Of a stretch of DNA of 64,000 nucleotides, positions 23,032-31,181 are shown one piece after another. Position 1 is the first letter of the stretch. Each line of letters begins with the position of its first letter. The notes under the pieces are model-generated. The model saw only the letters and a list, made by a program, of their open reading frames with translations, searched no databases and was not told the origin of the DNA. Location: positions 176,243 through 240,242 of the forward strand of contig JANOMT010000006.1 in NCBI GenBank assembly GCA_031420415.1. The letters are read 5' to 3'. Origin of the DNA: JANYGA01 sp031420415. GTDB taxonomy: Bacteria; Vulcanimicrobiota; Vulcanimicrobiia; Vulcanimicrobiales; Vulcanimicrobiaceae. Made by a program: the position numbers and the translations under genes.

Positions 23032-25566
23032 ATGGGCATGACGGCGCCCGACGGCTACGTGCGCGTCCGGGGCGCGCGCGAGCACAATCTCAAAAATGTC
23101 GATCTCGAGATCCCGCGTGGAGCGCTCGTCGTGTTCACGGGTGTATCGGGGTCGGGCAAATCTTCGCTAGCATTTAGCACGCTCTACGCCGAGGCACAGC
23201 GCCGCTATCTCGAATCGGTGTCGCCATACGCGCGGCGCCTCTTCCATCAGATGCCCGTGCCGGAAGTCGACGCGATCGACGGTCTGCCGCCCGCGGTCGC
23301 CCTCCAGCAACAGCGCGGTTCGCCCACGACCCGCTCGTCAGTCGGTAGCGTCACGACGCTCTCGAATCTCGCGCGTATGCTGTACTCCCGTGCTGGAACA
23401 TATCCGCCGGGCCAACCGCATCTCGCCGCAGAGGCGTTCTCGCCCAATACGCCCGAGGGGGCATGCCCGCAATGTCATGGTTTGGGGCGCACGATCGAAG
23501 CGACCGAAGCGTCGATGGTGCCCGACCCGTCCTTGACGATTCGCGAACGTGCGATTGCGGCATGGCCGCCGGCGTGGCATGGCCAGAATTTACGCGACAT
23601 CTCGGTAACGCTCGGCTATGACGTCGACGTGCCATGGCGCGATCTTCCAAAAAAGGACCGCGACTGGTTACTCTTTACTGAAGAAACGCCGACCGTGCCC
23701 GTTTACGCCGGGTACACACCCGCGCAGACGCAACGGGCGCTCAAACGCCGAGAAGAGCCGAGCTATCAAGGGACGTTCTCGGGCGCGCGTCGATACGTGT
23801 TGCAAACGTATGCGCGCACGGAAAGCGATCTGATGAAGAAACGCGTCGCGCGGTATTTGGTGGTGCGCGATTGTCCGCTCTGCGGCGGAAAGCGCCTCCG
23901 GCGCGAATCGCTTTCGGTGCATTTTGCAGGACGCGACTTCGCTACGTTGACCCGCTTGCCGCTCGGCAAGCTCGCGACATTGATGGCAACGTATGCGCGT
24001 GGCAACGCGCACGATGGCGACGCAGCGGAGGCTCGCGCACATCCGGAGACCGCGATCGTCACGCAACGCATCGCAAACGATCTCGCTCGGCGACTCGCCG
24101 TGTTGATCGATCTCGGACTCGGGTATCTCACCCTGGAACGCAGCACACCAACGCTGTCGCCTGGCGAATTGCAACGCCTGCGGTTGGCGACGCAGGTACG
24201 GTCGAATCTTTTCGGCGTCGTGTACGTGCTCGACGAGCCGTCGGCTGGCTTGCACCCCGCCGATACCGAGGCCTTACTACGGGCGTTAGACGGACTCAAG
24301 GCCGCGGGGAATTCGCTCTTCGTCGTCGAGCACGAACCGAGCGTTATCCGTCACGCGGATTGGATCGTCGACGTCGGACCGGGCGCAGGCGAAGCGGGCG
24401 GTCGCATTCTCTATAGCGGAGCACTGCCCGGACTCGCGAACATCGCACACTCGCCAACGGCGCGGCATCTATTCGAAACGCGCGCGCCGGTGCGGACCGA
24501 ACGCCGTATACCAGCGCAATGGCTGCGCCTTCGCGGCGTGACGCGCAACAACGTGCGTGCGCTCGACATCGACGTGCCACTCGGCGCGCTCGTCACGGTC
24601 ACCGGCATCTCGGGTTCCGGCAAATCGAGTTTGATCGGCCAAGCGCTCGTCGATCTCGTCTCGGCGCACCTTGGCGCCCCGGTCGCGCGCGACGTCGAGA
24701 ATCCGACCGAATCGCTGGAAGCCGAACCGACGACCGAGACCGATGGACGTATCGAAGGCGGTACGGGATCGATCAAGCGGCTCGTACGCGTCGATCAAAA
24801 ACCCATCGGTCGAACGCCGCGTTCGAATCTCGCCACGTATACGGGTTTTTTCGACGCGGTGCGCAAGCTCTTCGCTGCTACGCCGCAAGCGCGCAAACGT
24901 CATTACGATGCGGGTCGCTTTTCGTTCAACGTCGCCAAAGGCCGCTGCCCGACATGCAGCGGCGAAGGTTTCGTGATGGTCGAATTGCTTTTTCTGCCGA
25001 GTGTTTATGCCCCGTGTCCGACGTGCGGCGGGTCGCGCTACAATGCCGAAACGTTGGAGATCACCTATCGCGACAAATCGATCGCGGACGTGCTCGCGTT
25101 GACGGTCGATGCGGCGTGGGCATTTTTCAACGACGAGCCATCGGTATGTCGATCGCTTGAGGTTCTGCGTCAGGTCGGTCTCGGTTATCTGCGGCTGGGA
25201 CAACCCGCGACTGAGTTTTCCGGTGGCGAAGCGCAGCGCATCAAGCTCGCGACAGAATTACAACGAACGCATCGCGGCGATACGCTTTACGTGCTCGACG
25301 AACCGACGACGGGCTTGCATCCCGCCGACGTCGACGTCTTGCTCGCACAGCTCGACGTGCTCGTGCGCGCGGGTAATTCCGTGCTCGTGGTAGAGCACGA
25401 CATGCGCCTCGTCGCCGAGAGTGATTGGGTGATCGACGTCGGTCCGGGCGCGGGAGACGAAGGCGGCCGAATCGTCGCCTCCGGTACGCCGAACGAAGTC
25501 GCATGCAACGCTCAAAGCCGTACGGCACCGTACCTTGCGCCGTATGTTCGAGAGGTCGGTTCGTAA
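23032..25566 (+). CDS. uvrA: UvrA-like ABC ATPase lacking the UvrB-binding domain
   Basis: An 844-residue UvrA paralogue. It has two ABC ATPase halves: Walker A TGVSGSGKSSLAF and TGISGSGKSSLI, signature LSPGELQRLRLA and FSGGEAQRIKLA, Walker B VLDEPSAGLHP and VLDEPTTGLHP. Three zinc-module cysteine clusters are present (CPQCHGLG with CPLCGGKR, and CPTCSGEG with CPTCGGSR). After SRAGTYPPG the sequence goes directly to AFSPNTPEGACPQC, so the roughly 115-residue UvrB-binding domain and first zinc finger of canonical UvrA are absent. This is the UvrA2/drug-resistance-like class; it may bind damaged or drug-bound DNA without UvrB. Start at 23032, with a second ATG at 23038. Confidence 0.93.
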   Translation: MGMTAPDGYVRVRGAREHNLKNVDLEIPRGALVVFTGVSGSGKSSLAFSTLYAEAQRRYLESVSPYARRLFHQMPVPEVDAIDGLPPAVALQQQRGSPTTRSSVGSVTTLSNLARMLYSRAGTYPPGQPHLAAEAFSPNTPEGACPQCHGLGRTIEATEASMVPDPSLTIRERAIAAWPPAWHGQNLRDISVTLGYDVDVPWRDLPKKDRDWLLFTEETPTVPVYAGYTPAQTQRALKRREEPSYQGTFSGARRYVLQTYARTESDLMKKRVARYLVVRDCPLCGGKRLRRESLSVHFAGRDFATLTRLPLGKLATLMATYARGNAHDGDAAEARAHPETAIVTQRIANDLARRLAVLIDLGLGYLTLERSTPTLSPGELQRLRLATQVRSNLFGVVYVLDEPSAGLHPADTEALLRALDGLKAAGNSLFVVEHEPSVIRHADWIVDVGPGAGEAGGRILYSGALPGLANIAHSPTARHLFETRAPVRTERRIPAQWLRLRGVTRNNVRALDIDVPLGALVTVTGISGSGKSSLIGQALVDLVSAHLGAPVARDVENPTESLEAEPTTETDGRIEGGTGSIKRLVRVDQKPIGRTPRSNLATYTGFFDAVRKLFAATPQARKRHYDAGRFSFNVAKGRCPTCSGEGFVMVELLFLPSVYAPCPTCGGSRYNAETLEITYRDKSIADVLALTVDAAWAFFNDEPSVCRSLEVLRQVGLGYLRLGQPATEFSGGEAQRIKLATELQRTHRGDTLYVLDEPTTGLHPADVDVLLAQLDVLVRAGNSVLVVEHDMRLVAESDWVIDVGPGAGDEGGRIVASGTPNEVACNAQSRTAPYLAPYVREVGS

Positions 25567-26113
25567 GCGGGTTTTGGTTTCGGGCGCCAGCACATGCGGC
25601 ACGGATTACGGCGCAATGCTTCCGGTTCGCATAGGCACGATCGATCGCAAAACGATTCTGAGCATCGTTGTCGACCTCGTCGCCGGTTGCGGCGGCGGTG
25701 AGAATCGCGACGCGAGCTTTCGAATTCCCAACGTACCTCCAATCACTCGCAACGTCGGAAATAGCGCGACGGACTCCAACGACAACACGACGCACGTCGA
25801 AACATTCGTGATAAAGTTCGAGGGCGTGGTTCGCGGCCACGAACTCTGTAACGCTCTTTGGGACGCTCGACTCGTACGGATCCAACAATCGCTCTTGCGA
25901 TTATTTTTTAATGAAGTATCGTCCGTATGGCCTCACTTTCCGAAACGCTCCGAAACGACGCCCAAGTTTTTTTAATCGCTAACCCTCGGTTCGATAATGC
26001 CTAATAGGCACGGGCAATCACGCGGTTTGTCTCCCTCGCGATTCGCGCGTCGTGGAACCAACAGGTGCCGCGCCGCATTATGCGCCGCAACTGTTCGTTT
26101 ATGGGAGAATCTA
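25567..26113. other. Intergenic region, no gene recognised
   Basis: About 550 bases. Open frames on both strands (for instance plus 25535-25975 and minus ending in the uvrA-like gene) overlap each other and show no domain, signal peptide or convincing start. The right part is AT-rich around 25900-25925. It may hold the decayed remains of a gene and the promoter of the hydrolase at 26114. Confidence 0.4.
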
Positions 26114-27076
26114 GTGAAAATCGAGAGTTCGATAGCGTCGCGGCGCAACGTTTTGATGGGAGTTGGTGGGCTCGCGGCCGTTCTTGGAATGGCGGAGACG
26201 GCGGGAGCGACAGAGCCCGCCGCGCGCGTCGTAGCCGCATCGGATGCTACCGTCGGAAAGACGATCGCGACCGCTGACGGAACGCGAATTTTCTATAAAG
26301 ATTGGGGATCGGGGAAACCGATCGTCTTCTCCCACGGTTGGCCGCTCACGGCGGACGCATGGGATAGTCAGATGTTGTTTCTCGGTCTCAAAGGCTTTCG
26401 CGTGATCGCTCATGACCGTCGTGGTCACGGTCGCTCGGAGCAGACGTGGACCGGGAACGATATGGACACGTATGCCGACGATCTTGCGGCGCTCATGGAA
26501 GCCCTCGATCTCAAAGACGTGATGCTCGTCGGGCACTCAACTGGTGGCGGCGAAGTGGCGCGATATATCGGTCGCCACGGGACGAAGCGCGTTTCGAAGG
26601 CCGTTTTGATCGGGTCCGTCACGCCCATCATGCTCAAAACCGCGGCTAATCCCGGCGGTTTGGCAATTGGCGTTTTCGACGATATTCGTAAGAATGTCGT
26701 TGCGGATCGAGCGGAGTTTTACAAACAACTCGCGGTCCCGTTTTACAACTATAATAAACCCGGAGCGAAGATGTCCCAGGGCGTGATCGACTCGTTTTTC
26801 CGACAGGGAATGCTCGGTGGCATCAAGGGCCAGTACGATTGCATCAAGCAATTCTCCGAGACCGATTTCACGGGCGATCTCAAGAAGATGACGATACCGA
26901 CCCTGATCCTTCACGGCGACGGCGACCAGATCGTTCCGATTGCAGATTCGGCGTTGCTCGCTGCGAAAATAGCGCCCCGCGCGACGCTGAAAATCTATCC
27001 GGGTGCTCCGCACGGCATGTGCACGGTCGAAGCCGAAAAAGTAAATGCCGATCTATTAGCCTTCCGTAACGCTTAG
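26114..27076 (+). CDS. Tat-exported alpha/beta hydrolase (chloroperoxidase-like)
   Basis: A 320-residue protein. The N-terminus SIASRRNVLMGVGGLAAVLG is a twin-arginine signal peptide, so the folded enzyme is probably exported. The hydrolase core has the oxyanion motif HGWPL, nucleophile elbow GHSTGGG (Ser), Asp in HGDGDQIVP and His in PHGMC, in the order of cofactor-free haloperoxidase/arylesterase-like enzymes. GTG at 26114 is preceded by GGGAG with six-base spacing, which decides the start over longer frames. Substrate unknown. A perfect hairpin follows the stop. Confidence 0.88.
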   Translation: MKIESSIASRRNVLMGVGGLAAVLGMAETAGATEPAARVVAASDATVGKTIATADGTRIFYKDWGSGKPIVFSHGWPLTADAWDSQMLFLGLKGFRVIAHDRRGHGRSEQTWTGNDMDTYADDLAALMEALDLKDVMLVGHSTGGGEVARYIGRHGTKRVSKAVLIGSVTPIMLKTAANPGGLAIGVFDDIRKNVVADRAEFYKQLAVPFYNYNKPGAKMSQGVIDSFFRQGMLGGIKGQYDCIKQFSETDFTGDLKKMTIPTLILHGDGDQIVPIADSALLAAKIAPRATLKIYPGAPHGMCTVEAEKVNADLLAFRNA

Positions 27077-27506
27077 ACCGACTGGCGCGCATGAGAGAAG
27101 CCGTGGCGTAACCCACGGCTTCCAAGTGTTGTGCGGGATGCGCGCTAACGGAAAACGTCCGTCGGCGTTAGGCTCACCGTGTGGTGGCTAGAGTTGTGGC
27201 GCTTCCCGAATCTCGATTGGGTGGATCTGCTACGGTCAATCCGTCCCTCCTTAAACTTTTTGGGGCCCAGTCTGTCTGCAGACACCCGAAGTCTACGCCC
27301 AATTTTTAAACAAGTAAAGTCCATATTGTCAATAAGCTCACGAAGATATGTTTTATCGCGATTTGCGAGCCCTCATTGCACGGGTGTGGGCGCGACCTCA
27401 CATGCGACCTTTGGAAACCACGGCGAATACCATCGTGTCCCGACCAATGTCCATACTGCTCTCGCGGCCTTTCCGGCGCGCGTAATCCACGGAGAATGCT
27501 TTCACG
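27077..27506. other. Intergenic region before the old yellow enzyme gene
   Basis: About 430 bases without a credible gene. It contains a hairpin at 27097-27122, a small palindrome GTCTGCAGAC near 27272, and two imperfect direct repeats GTCCATA(T/C)TG at 27319 and 27449. The repeats could be operator half-sites for a regulator of the following gene, but the evidence is thin. Confidence 0.35.
27097..27122 (+). terminator. Hairpin after the hydrolase gene
   Basis: A 10-bp perfect stem GAAGCCGTGG / CCACGGCTTC with a six-base loop lies 20 bases after the stop codon. No T run follows, so it may be a transcript-end stabiliser and not a classical terminator. Confidence 0.5.
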
Positions 27507-28625
27507 ATGGCCCAAGACCAAACTAGCGCGGCTCCCCTGTTCGAACCGCTGCATCTCGGCGCGATTGCCGCGAAGAATCGCATTTTTATGGCGCCGCTCA
27601 CGCGCAGCCGTGCCGACCACGATGGCGACGTTCCGAACGCGATGAACGCCCGCTACTACGCCGAGCGTGCGAGCGCGGGCCTCATTATTGCCGAAGCGAC
27701 GCAGATCTCTCAGCAAGGCAAAGGCTACGCCTATACGCCTGGCATTTATTCCGATGCGCAGATTGCGGGCTGGAAACTCGTCACCGATGCAGTGCACGCG
27801 GCGGGCGGCAAGATCGTTTTGCAGCTCTGGCACGTTGGCCGCATCTCGCATTCATCGCTCCAGCCCGGCGGCGAGCTTCCCGTGGCACCCTCGGCGGTTG
27901 CATTTAGCTCGAAGACGTACAACGACACCGGCTTCGTCGACTGTCCAACGCCGCGTGCGCTTCGCGCGGACGAGCTTCCGGGGATCGTCGACGATTTCCG
28001 CAAGGGTGCGAAAAACGCGATTGCCGCGGGGTTCGATGGCGTCGAGGTACATTCGGCAAATGGTTATCTACTCGATCAATTTCTCAAAAATAAGTCGAAC
28101 ACGCGTACCGACGACTATGGTGGCTCGATCGAGAATCGCGTCCGCTTTCCACTCGAAGTCGTGGCCGGCGTATGTGAGGCGATTGGAAACGATCGCGTTG
28201 GAATTCGCATCGCACCGGAAACGCATTTTGGCGACGTCGGCGATAGCAATCCGGCCGCGCTCTTCGATTATTACGTCGACCGTCTCAACGAGCTAAAGCT
28301 CGCATACGTCCACGTGATCGAAGGAGAAACGGGCGGTTCACGCGATCTCGGCGGCGTCGATTACGTCGCACTTCGTAAACGTATCGCCACCACCTATATC
28401 GGAAACAACGGCTACACGCGCGAGATGGCGATCGATGCGATCGCGGCAGGCCGCGTCGATGCCGTTGCCTTCGGTGTTTTGTTTCTCGCGAATCCCGACC
28501 TCGTCGAACGATTCCGCACCGGTGCCGAGCTCAACAAACCCGATCCGGAGACGTTCTACGGCGGCGACGAGCATGGGTACACCGATTACCCGACGCTCGA
28601 AGTCGCGGCGAGAAGTTCGCGCTAG
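27507..28625 (+). CDS. Old yellow enzyme family ene-reductase (NemA-like)
   Basis: A 372-residue FMN-dependent oxidoreductase of the N-ethylmaleimide reductase/12-oxophytodienoate reductase branch, which uses NAD(P)H to reduce activated double bonds. Seen are the FMN-binding start FEPLHLGAIAAKNRIFMAPLTRSRA, the substrate His/Asn pair with Tyr in HSANGYLLDQFL, NTRTDDYGGSIENR, and the phosphate-binding end AVAFGVLFLANPDLVERF. Length is normal. The stop shares CTAG with the convergent neighbour. A long leader may hold regulatory sites. Confidence 0.93.
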   Translation: MAQDQTSAAPLFEPLHLGAIAAKNRIFMAPLTRSRADHDGDVPNAMNARYYAERASAGLIIAEATQISQQGKGYAYTPGIYSDAQIAGWKLVTDAVHAAGGKIVLQLWHVGRISHSSLQPGGELPVAPSAVAFSSKTYNDTGFVDCPTPRALRADELPGIVDDFRKGAKNAIAAGFDGVEVHSANGYLLDQFLKNKSNTRTDDYGGSIENRVRFPLEVVAGVCEAIGNDRVGIRIAPETHFGDVGDSNPAALFDYYVDRLNELKLAYVHVIEGETGGSRDLGGVDYVALRKRIATTYIGNNGYTREMAIDAIAAGRVDAVAFGVLFLANPDLVERFRTGAELNKPDPETFYGGDEHGYTDYPTLEVAARSSR

Positions 28626-29056
28626 GTCGTCTCGATTGCGGCGAGCGGTGAAAATGCGGCACGGAGCGCGCGCAATTTTGCGACGTACCGTGCCGTCATC
28701 CCGTTCTCATGCGCGAGCACGATCCCACGATCCATATCGGCGAGACCCTTCGATTTCCCAGCGCCGTGCATCTCGACGAGGCCGAGGTTGAACTCGGCAA
28801 CGCCGAGGGTCGGGCGGCCTTTGAGGGCCGCGCGGTAATCACGCGTCGCCGTCACGAGATCGCCGTGAAGGAAGGCGCGATTGCCGGCGAGCACGAGGGC
28901 GGCACTCGGATCGCCAGCCATGCCGACGGGTTCGGGTAATCCCGTATCCTCGGCGCGTGCGCCGGTATACGACGAGAGCGTTGCGAGCGCGATTGCGGCT
29001 ACAACGACCGCACCGGAGCGACGTGCGTGGCGGCGAAGCTGGCGATAAGCATCCAT
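28622..29056 (-). CDS. Secreted TPR-like protein
   Basis: A 144-residue protein with an N-terminal basic, hydrophobic export signal (RRHARRSGAVVVAAIALATL, then an AxA site near GARAED). The mature domain, around NRAFLHGDLVTATRDYRAALKGRP and VAEFNLGLVEMHGAGKSKG, looks like one or two tetratricopeptide repeats, suggesting protein binding outside the cytoplasm. ATG at 29054-29056 is chosen because it places the basic n-region at the start; an upstream start at 29134 adds 26 unhelpful residues. Function unknown. Confidence 0.72.
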   Translation of the reverse strand: MDAYRQLRRHARRSGAVVVAAIALATLSSYTGARAEDTGLPEPVGMAGDPSAALVLAGNRAFLHGDLVTATRDYRAALKGRPTLGVAEFNLGLVEMHGAGKSKGLADMDRGIVLAHENGMTARYVAKLRALRAAFSPLAAIETT

Positions 29057-29125
29057 ATCCGTATTCGAGACCGACCGAACGCTTGCGGTTCCGCAAATCG
29101 CACACCGACGCAACGGGAGACCATC

Positions 29126-29536
29126 ATCGAACAAACCAGCATCGCCCTCATCGGGCGCTATTACGCTGCCTTCAACGCGGGCGACATGACGGCGTTCGTC
29201 TCACTCGTAGCCGACGGCGTCGTCCACGATATCAACGAAGGTAAGCGTGAAGTCGGGCGCACGGCGTTTGCCGCCTTTATGACACGTATGAATGCAAGCT
29301 ACGCCGAACGACTCACCGACATCGTCGTCATGGCGACTGCCGACGGCACGCGGGCCGCTGCCGAATTCGTCGTCCACGGCGCCTATCTCAAGAGCGATCT
29401 CGGCCTCCCCGAGGCGCGTGGACAGAGCTACGTTTTGCCTGCCGGCGCCTTCTTCGAAATTCGCGATGGTGCGATCGCTCGCATCACCAATTACTACAGT
29501 CTCGCGCAGTGGGTCGCTCAGGTCGGGGGCGCGTGA
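29126..29536 (+). CDS. NTF2/SnoaL-like protein
   Basis: A small alpha+beta cone-fold protein: IALIGRYYAAFNAGDMTAFVSLVADGVVHD at the start and AFFEIRDGAIARITNYYS at the end are typical of SnoaL/ketosteroid isomerase-like proteins. Substrate unknown. Family similarity begins at about 29126. The only usual start in frame is GTG at 29027, which adds 33 residues that do not look protein-like. A GGGAG at 29115 precedes ATC codons at 29123 and 29126, so a near-cognate ATC start is possible. The stop overlaps the GNAT gene (GTGA). Confidence 0.75.
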   Translation: MEQTSIALIGRYYAAFNAGDMTAFVSLVADGVVHDINEGKREVGRTAFAAFMTRMNASYAERLTDIVVMATADGTRAAAEFVVHGAYLKSDLGLPEARGQSYVLPAGAFFEIRDGAIARITNYYSLAQWVAQVGGA

Positions 29537-30141
29537 GCGCGGATGCGATCGACGTCCGACGCTTCGTCGGCGTAGAAATTGCCGCACATCTCGATGCGCT
29601 CGCGACGCTACGCATCGAGATATTCCGCGCCTTCCCATATCTCTACGACGGCGACCGCTCTTACGAAGAGCGGTACCTTCGTACCTACGTCCGAGCCCGG
29701 GGAAGCATCGCGCTGATCGCCTTCGCACCCGACGGGTGCGTGGTTGGCGCATCGACGGGCGCGCCACTCGTTGCCGAGCCTCATGAAACGAGCGCGCCGT
29801 TCGAAGCTACGGGTGAAGCGATCGAGCGCATTTTTTATTGCGGCGAATCACTCGTGCGCCCGGCGTATCGCGGACGCGGTATCTACCGACGTTTTCTCGA
29901 GCAGCGCGAAACGTTCGCACGCGAAACGGGCTTTGCCGTTTGCGCGTTTTGTGCGGTCGACCGGCCGGCCGATCATCCAGCGCGACCGCACGATTACGAA
30001 CCCCTCGATACGATCTGGGAAGCCTTTGGGTATCGCAAACGATCCGATCTCGTCGCGCGCTACGCTTGGAAAGATTGCGGTGACGTGCACGAAAGCGAAA
30101 AGCCGATGATTTTTTGGACGAAAGAACTCGCGCGCGCTTGA
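29533..30141 (+). CDS. GNAT-family N-acetyltransferase
   Basis: A 202-residue acetyltransferase-like protein. The acetyl-CoA binding motif appears as SLVRPAYRGRGIYRRFLEQRE (V/A-x-x-x-x-R-G-x-G pattern), followed by FAVCAFCAVDRP and a C-terminal strand. The GTG start overlaps the NTF2-like stop, and the gene ends in a TTGA overlap with the nitrilase-like gene. GNAT and carbon-nitrogen hydrolase domains of this kind are fused in one polypeptide in many other bacteria, so the two probably act together, perhaps on an amide or polyamine-type substrate. Confidence 0.85.
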   Translation: MSADAIDVRRFVGVEIAAHLDALATLRIEIFRAFPYLYDGDRSYEERYLRTYVRARGSIALIAFAPDGCVVGASTGAPLVAEPHETSAPFEATGEAIERIFYCGESLVRPAYRGRGIYRRFLEQRETFARETGFAVCAFCAVDRPADHPARPHDYEPLDTIWEAFGYRKRSDLVARYAWKDCGDVHESEKPMIFWTKELARA

Positions 30142-31016
30142 AAACATTGCCGCAACCATTTCGTCTCGCTGCCGCGCAGTACGATATCGCGTTTCTCGAC
30201 GATTATGCCGCGTACGAGAGAAAAATCGACGCCTGGTTTGCCGAAGCCGCCGCAAATAACGCGCGCTTTCTCGTCTTTCCCGAATATTTCAGCATGGAAT
30301 TGGCCTCGCTCTTCGGTCCTGAAATTTATGGCTCGCTCGAGCGACAGCTCGACGCCATGCAAGAACTCGTTCCGCAGTTCGTTGCGACGTTCGCCGAGCG
30401 TGCGAAGCGCCACGCGTGCTACGTGGTCGCCGGCACCATTCCCGTACGACATGCGAACGGATTCCGCAATCGATCGTATTTCTTCCGACCCGACGGTACG
30501 CACGATCATCAAGATAAGTTGCAGATGACGCGATTCGAGAACGAGCGTTGGGGCATCTCCGGCGGCGACATCGCGCGGGTCTTCGAAACCGAATTTGGGG
30601 CTGTCGGCATCGCGATCTGTTACGACGGCGAATTTCCGGCGATCGCGCGGGCCCAAGTCGAGGCGGGGGCGACGCTCATCGTCGTTCCGAGTTGCACCGA
30701 TACGCTCGCGGGCTATCACCGCGTACGCATCGGCGCGCGCGCGCGGGCGCTAGAAAATCAATGCTACGTGGTGCAGGCATCGACCGTCGGGCTCGCGCCG
30801 TGGTCGGAGGCCGTCGACATCAACGTCGGTGCGGCCGGAATCTTCACGCCAGTAGATTACGGCTATCCAGATGATGGGATTCTCGCGACGGGCGACCTCG
30901 ATCGCCCTGGGTGGGTTTACGGCGATCTCGATTGTTCGACGATCGCGCGCGTCCGGCAAGAAGGTCAAGTCTTTAACTATCGTGATTGGCCGCGACAGTT
31001 TACCTTTGGATTGTAG
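30138..31016 (+). CDS. Carbon-nitrogen hydrolase (nitrilase superfamily)
   Basis: A 292-residue amidase-like enzyme with the Glu-Lys-Cys triad visible: Glu in VFPEYFSMEL, Lys in HQDKLQMTRFE and Cys in AICYDGEFP. The rest (VVPSCTDTLAGYHRVRIGARARALEN) fits the superfamily. The TTG start at 30138 overlaps the GNAT stop, and no other start gives the usual FRLAAAQYD strand near the N-terminus. It is the second half of a split GNAT-nitrilase pair. Physiological substrate unknown. Confidence 0.9.
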   Translation: MKTLPQPFRLAAAQYDIAFLDDYAAYERKIDAWFAEAAANNARFLVFPEYFSMELASLFGPEIYGSLERQLDAMQELVPQFVATFAERAKRHACYVVAGTIPVRHANGFRNRSYFFRPDGTHDHQDKLQMTRFENERWGISGGDIARVFETEFGAVGIAICYDGEFPAIARAQVEAGATLIVVPSCTDTLAGYHRVRIGARARALENQCYVVQASTVGLAPWSEAVDINVGAAGIFTPVDYGYPDDGILATGDLDRPGWVYGDLDCSTIARVRQEGQVFNYRDWPRQFTFGL

Positions 31017-31181
31017 GTTTGTCGGCTCCGGACACCCGCTCCGGGGGAGACTTCTTCCGGTCCGAATCCGATGCCATACGTCGCATGTGTGACGTCTTGG
31101 CGAAGTGGCTACCGCTTATGAGGAGGAACGATCGCCGTTTCCGCGCGGGAACGGTCGCTTGCCAAAGCGCAATGTGGGTTG

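Noticed and set aside
23001..23034. TTGACG with a putative -10 before the uvrA-like gene
   Set aside because: The -10 at the proper distance would overlap the start codon, and the sequence GTGAAT is a poor match.
21664..27374. Shared 11-mer TGCGAGCCCTC in tmRNA (near 21664) and near 27364
   Set aside because: Too short to be an attachment site and without extended similarity; most likely chance.
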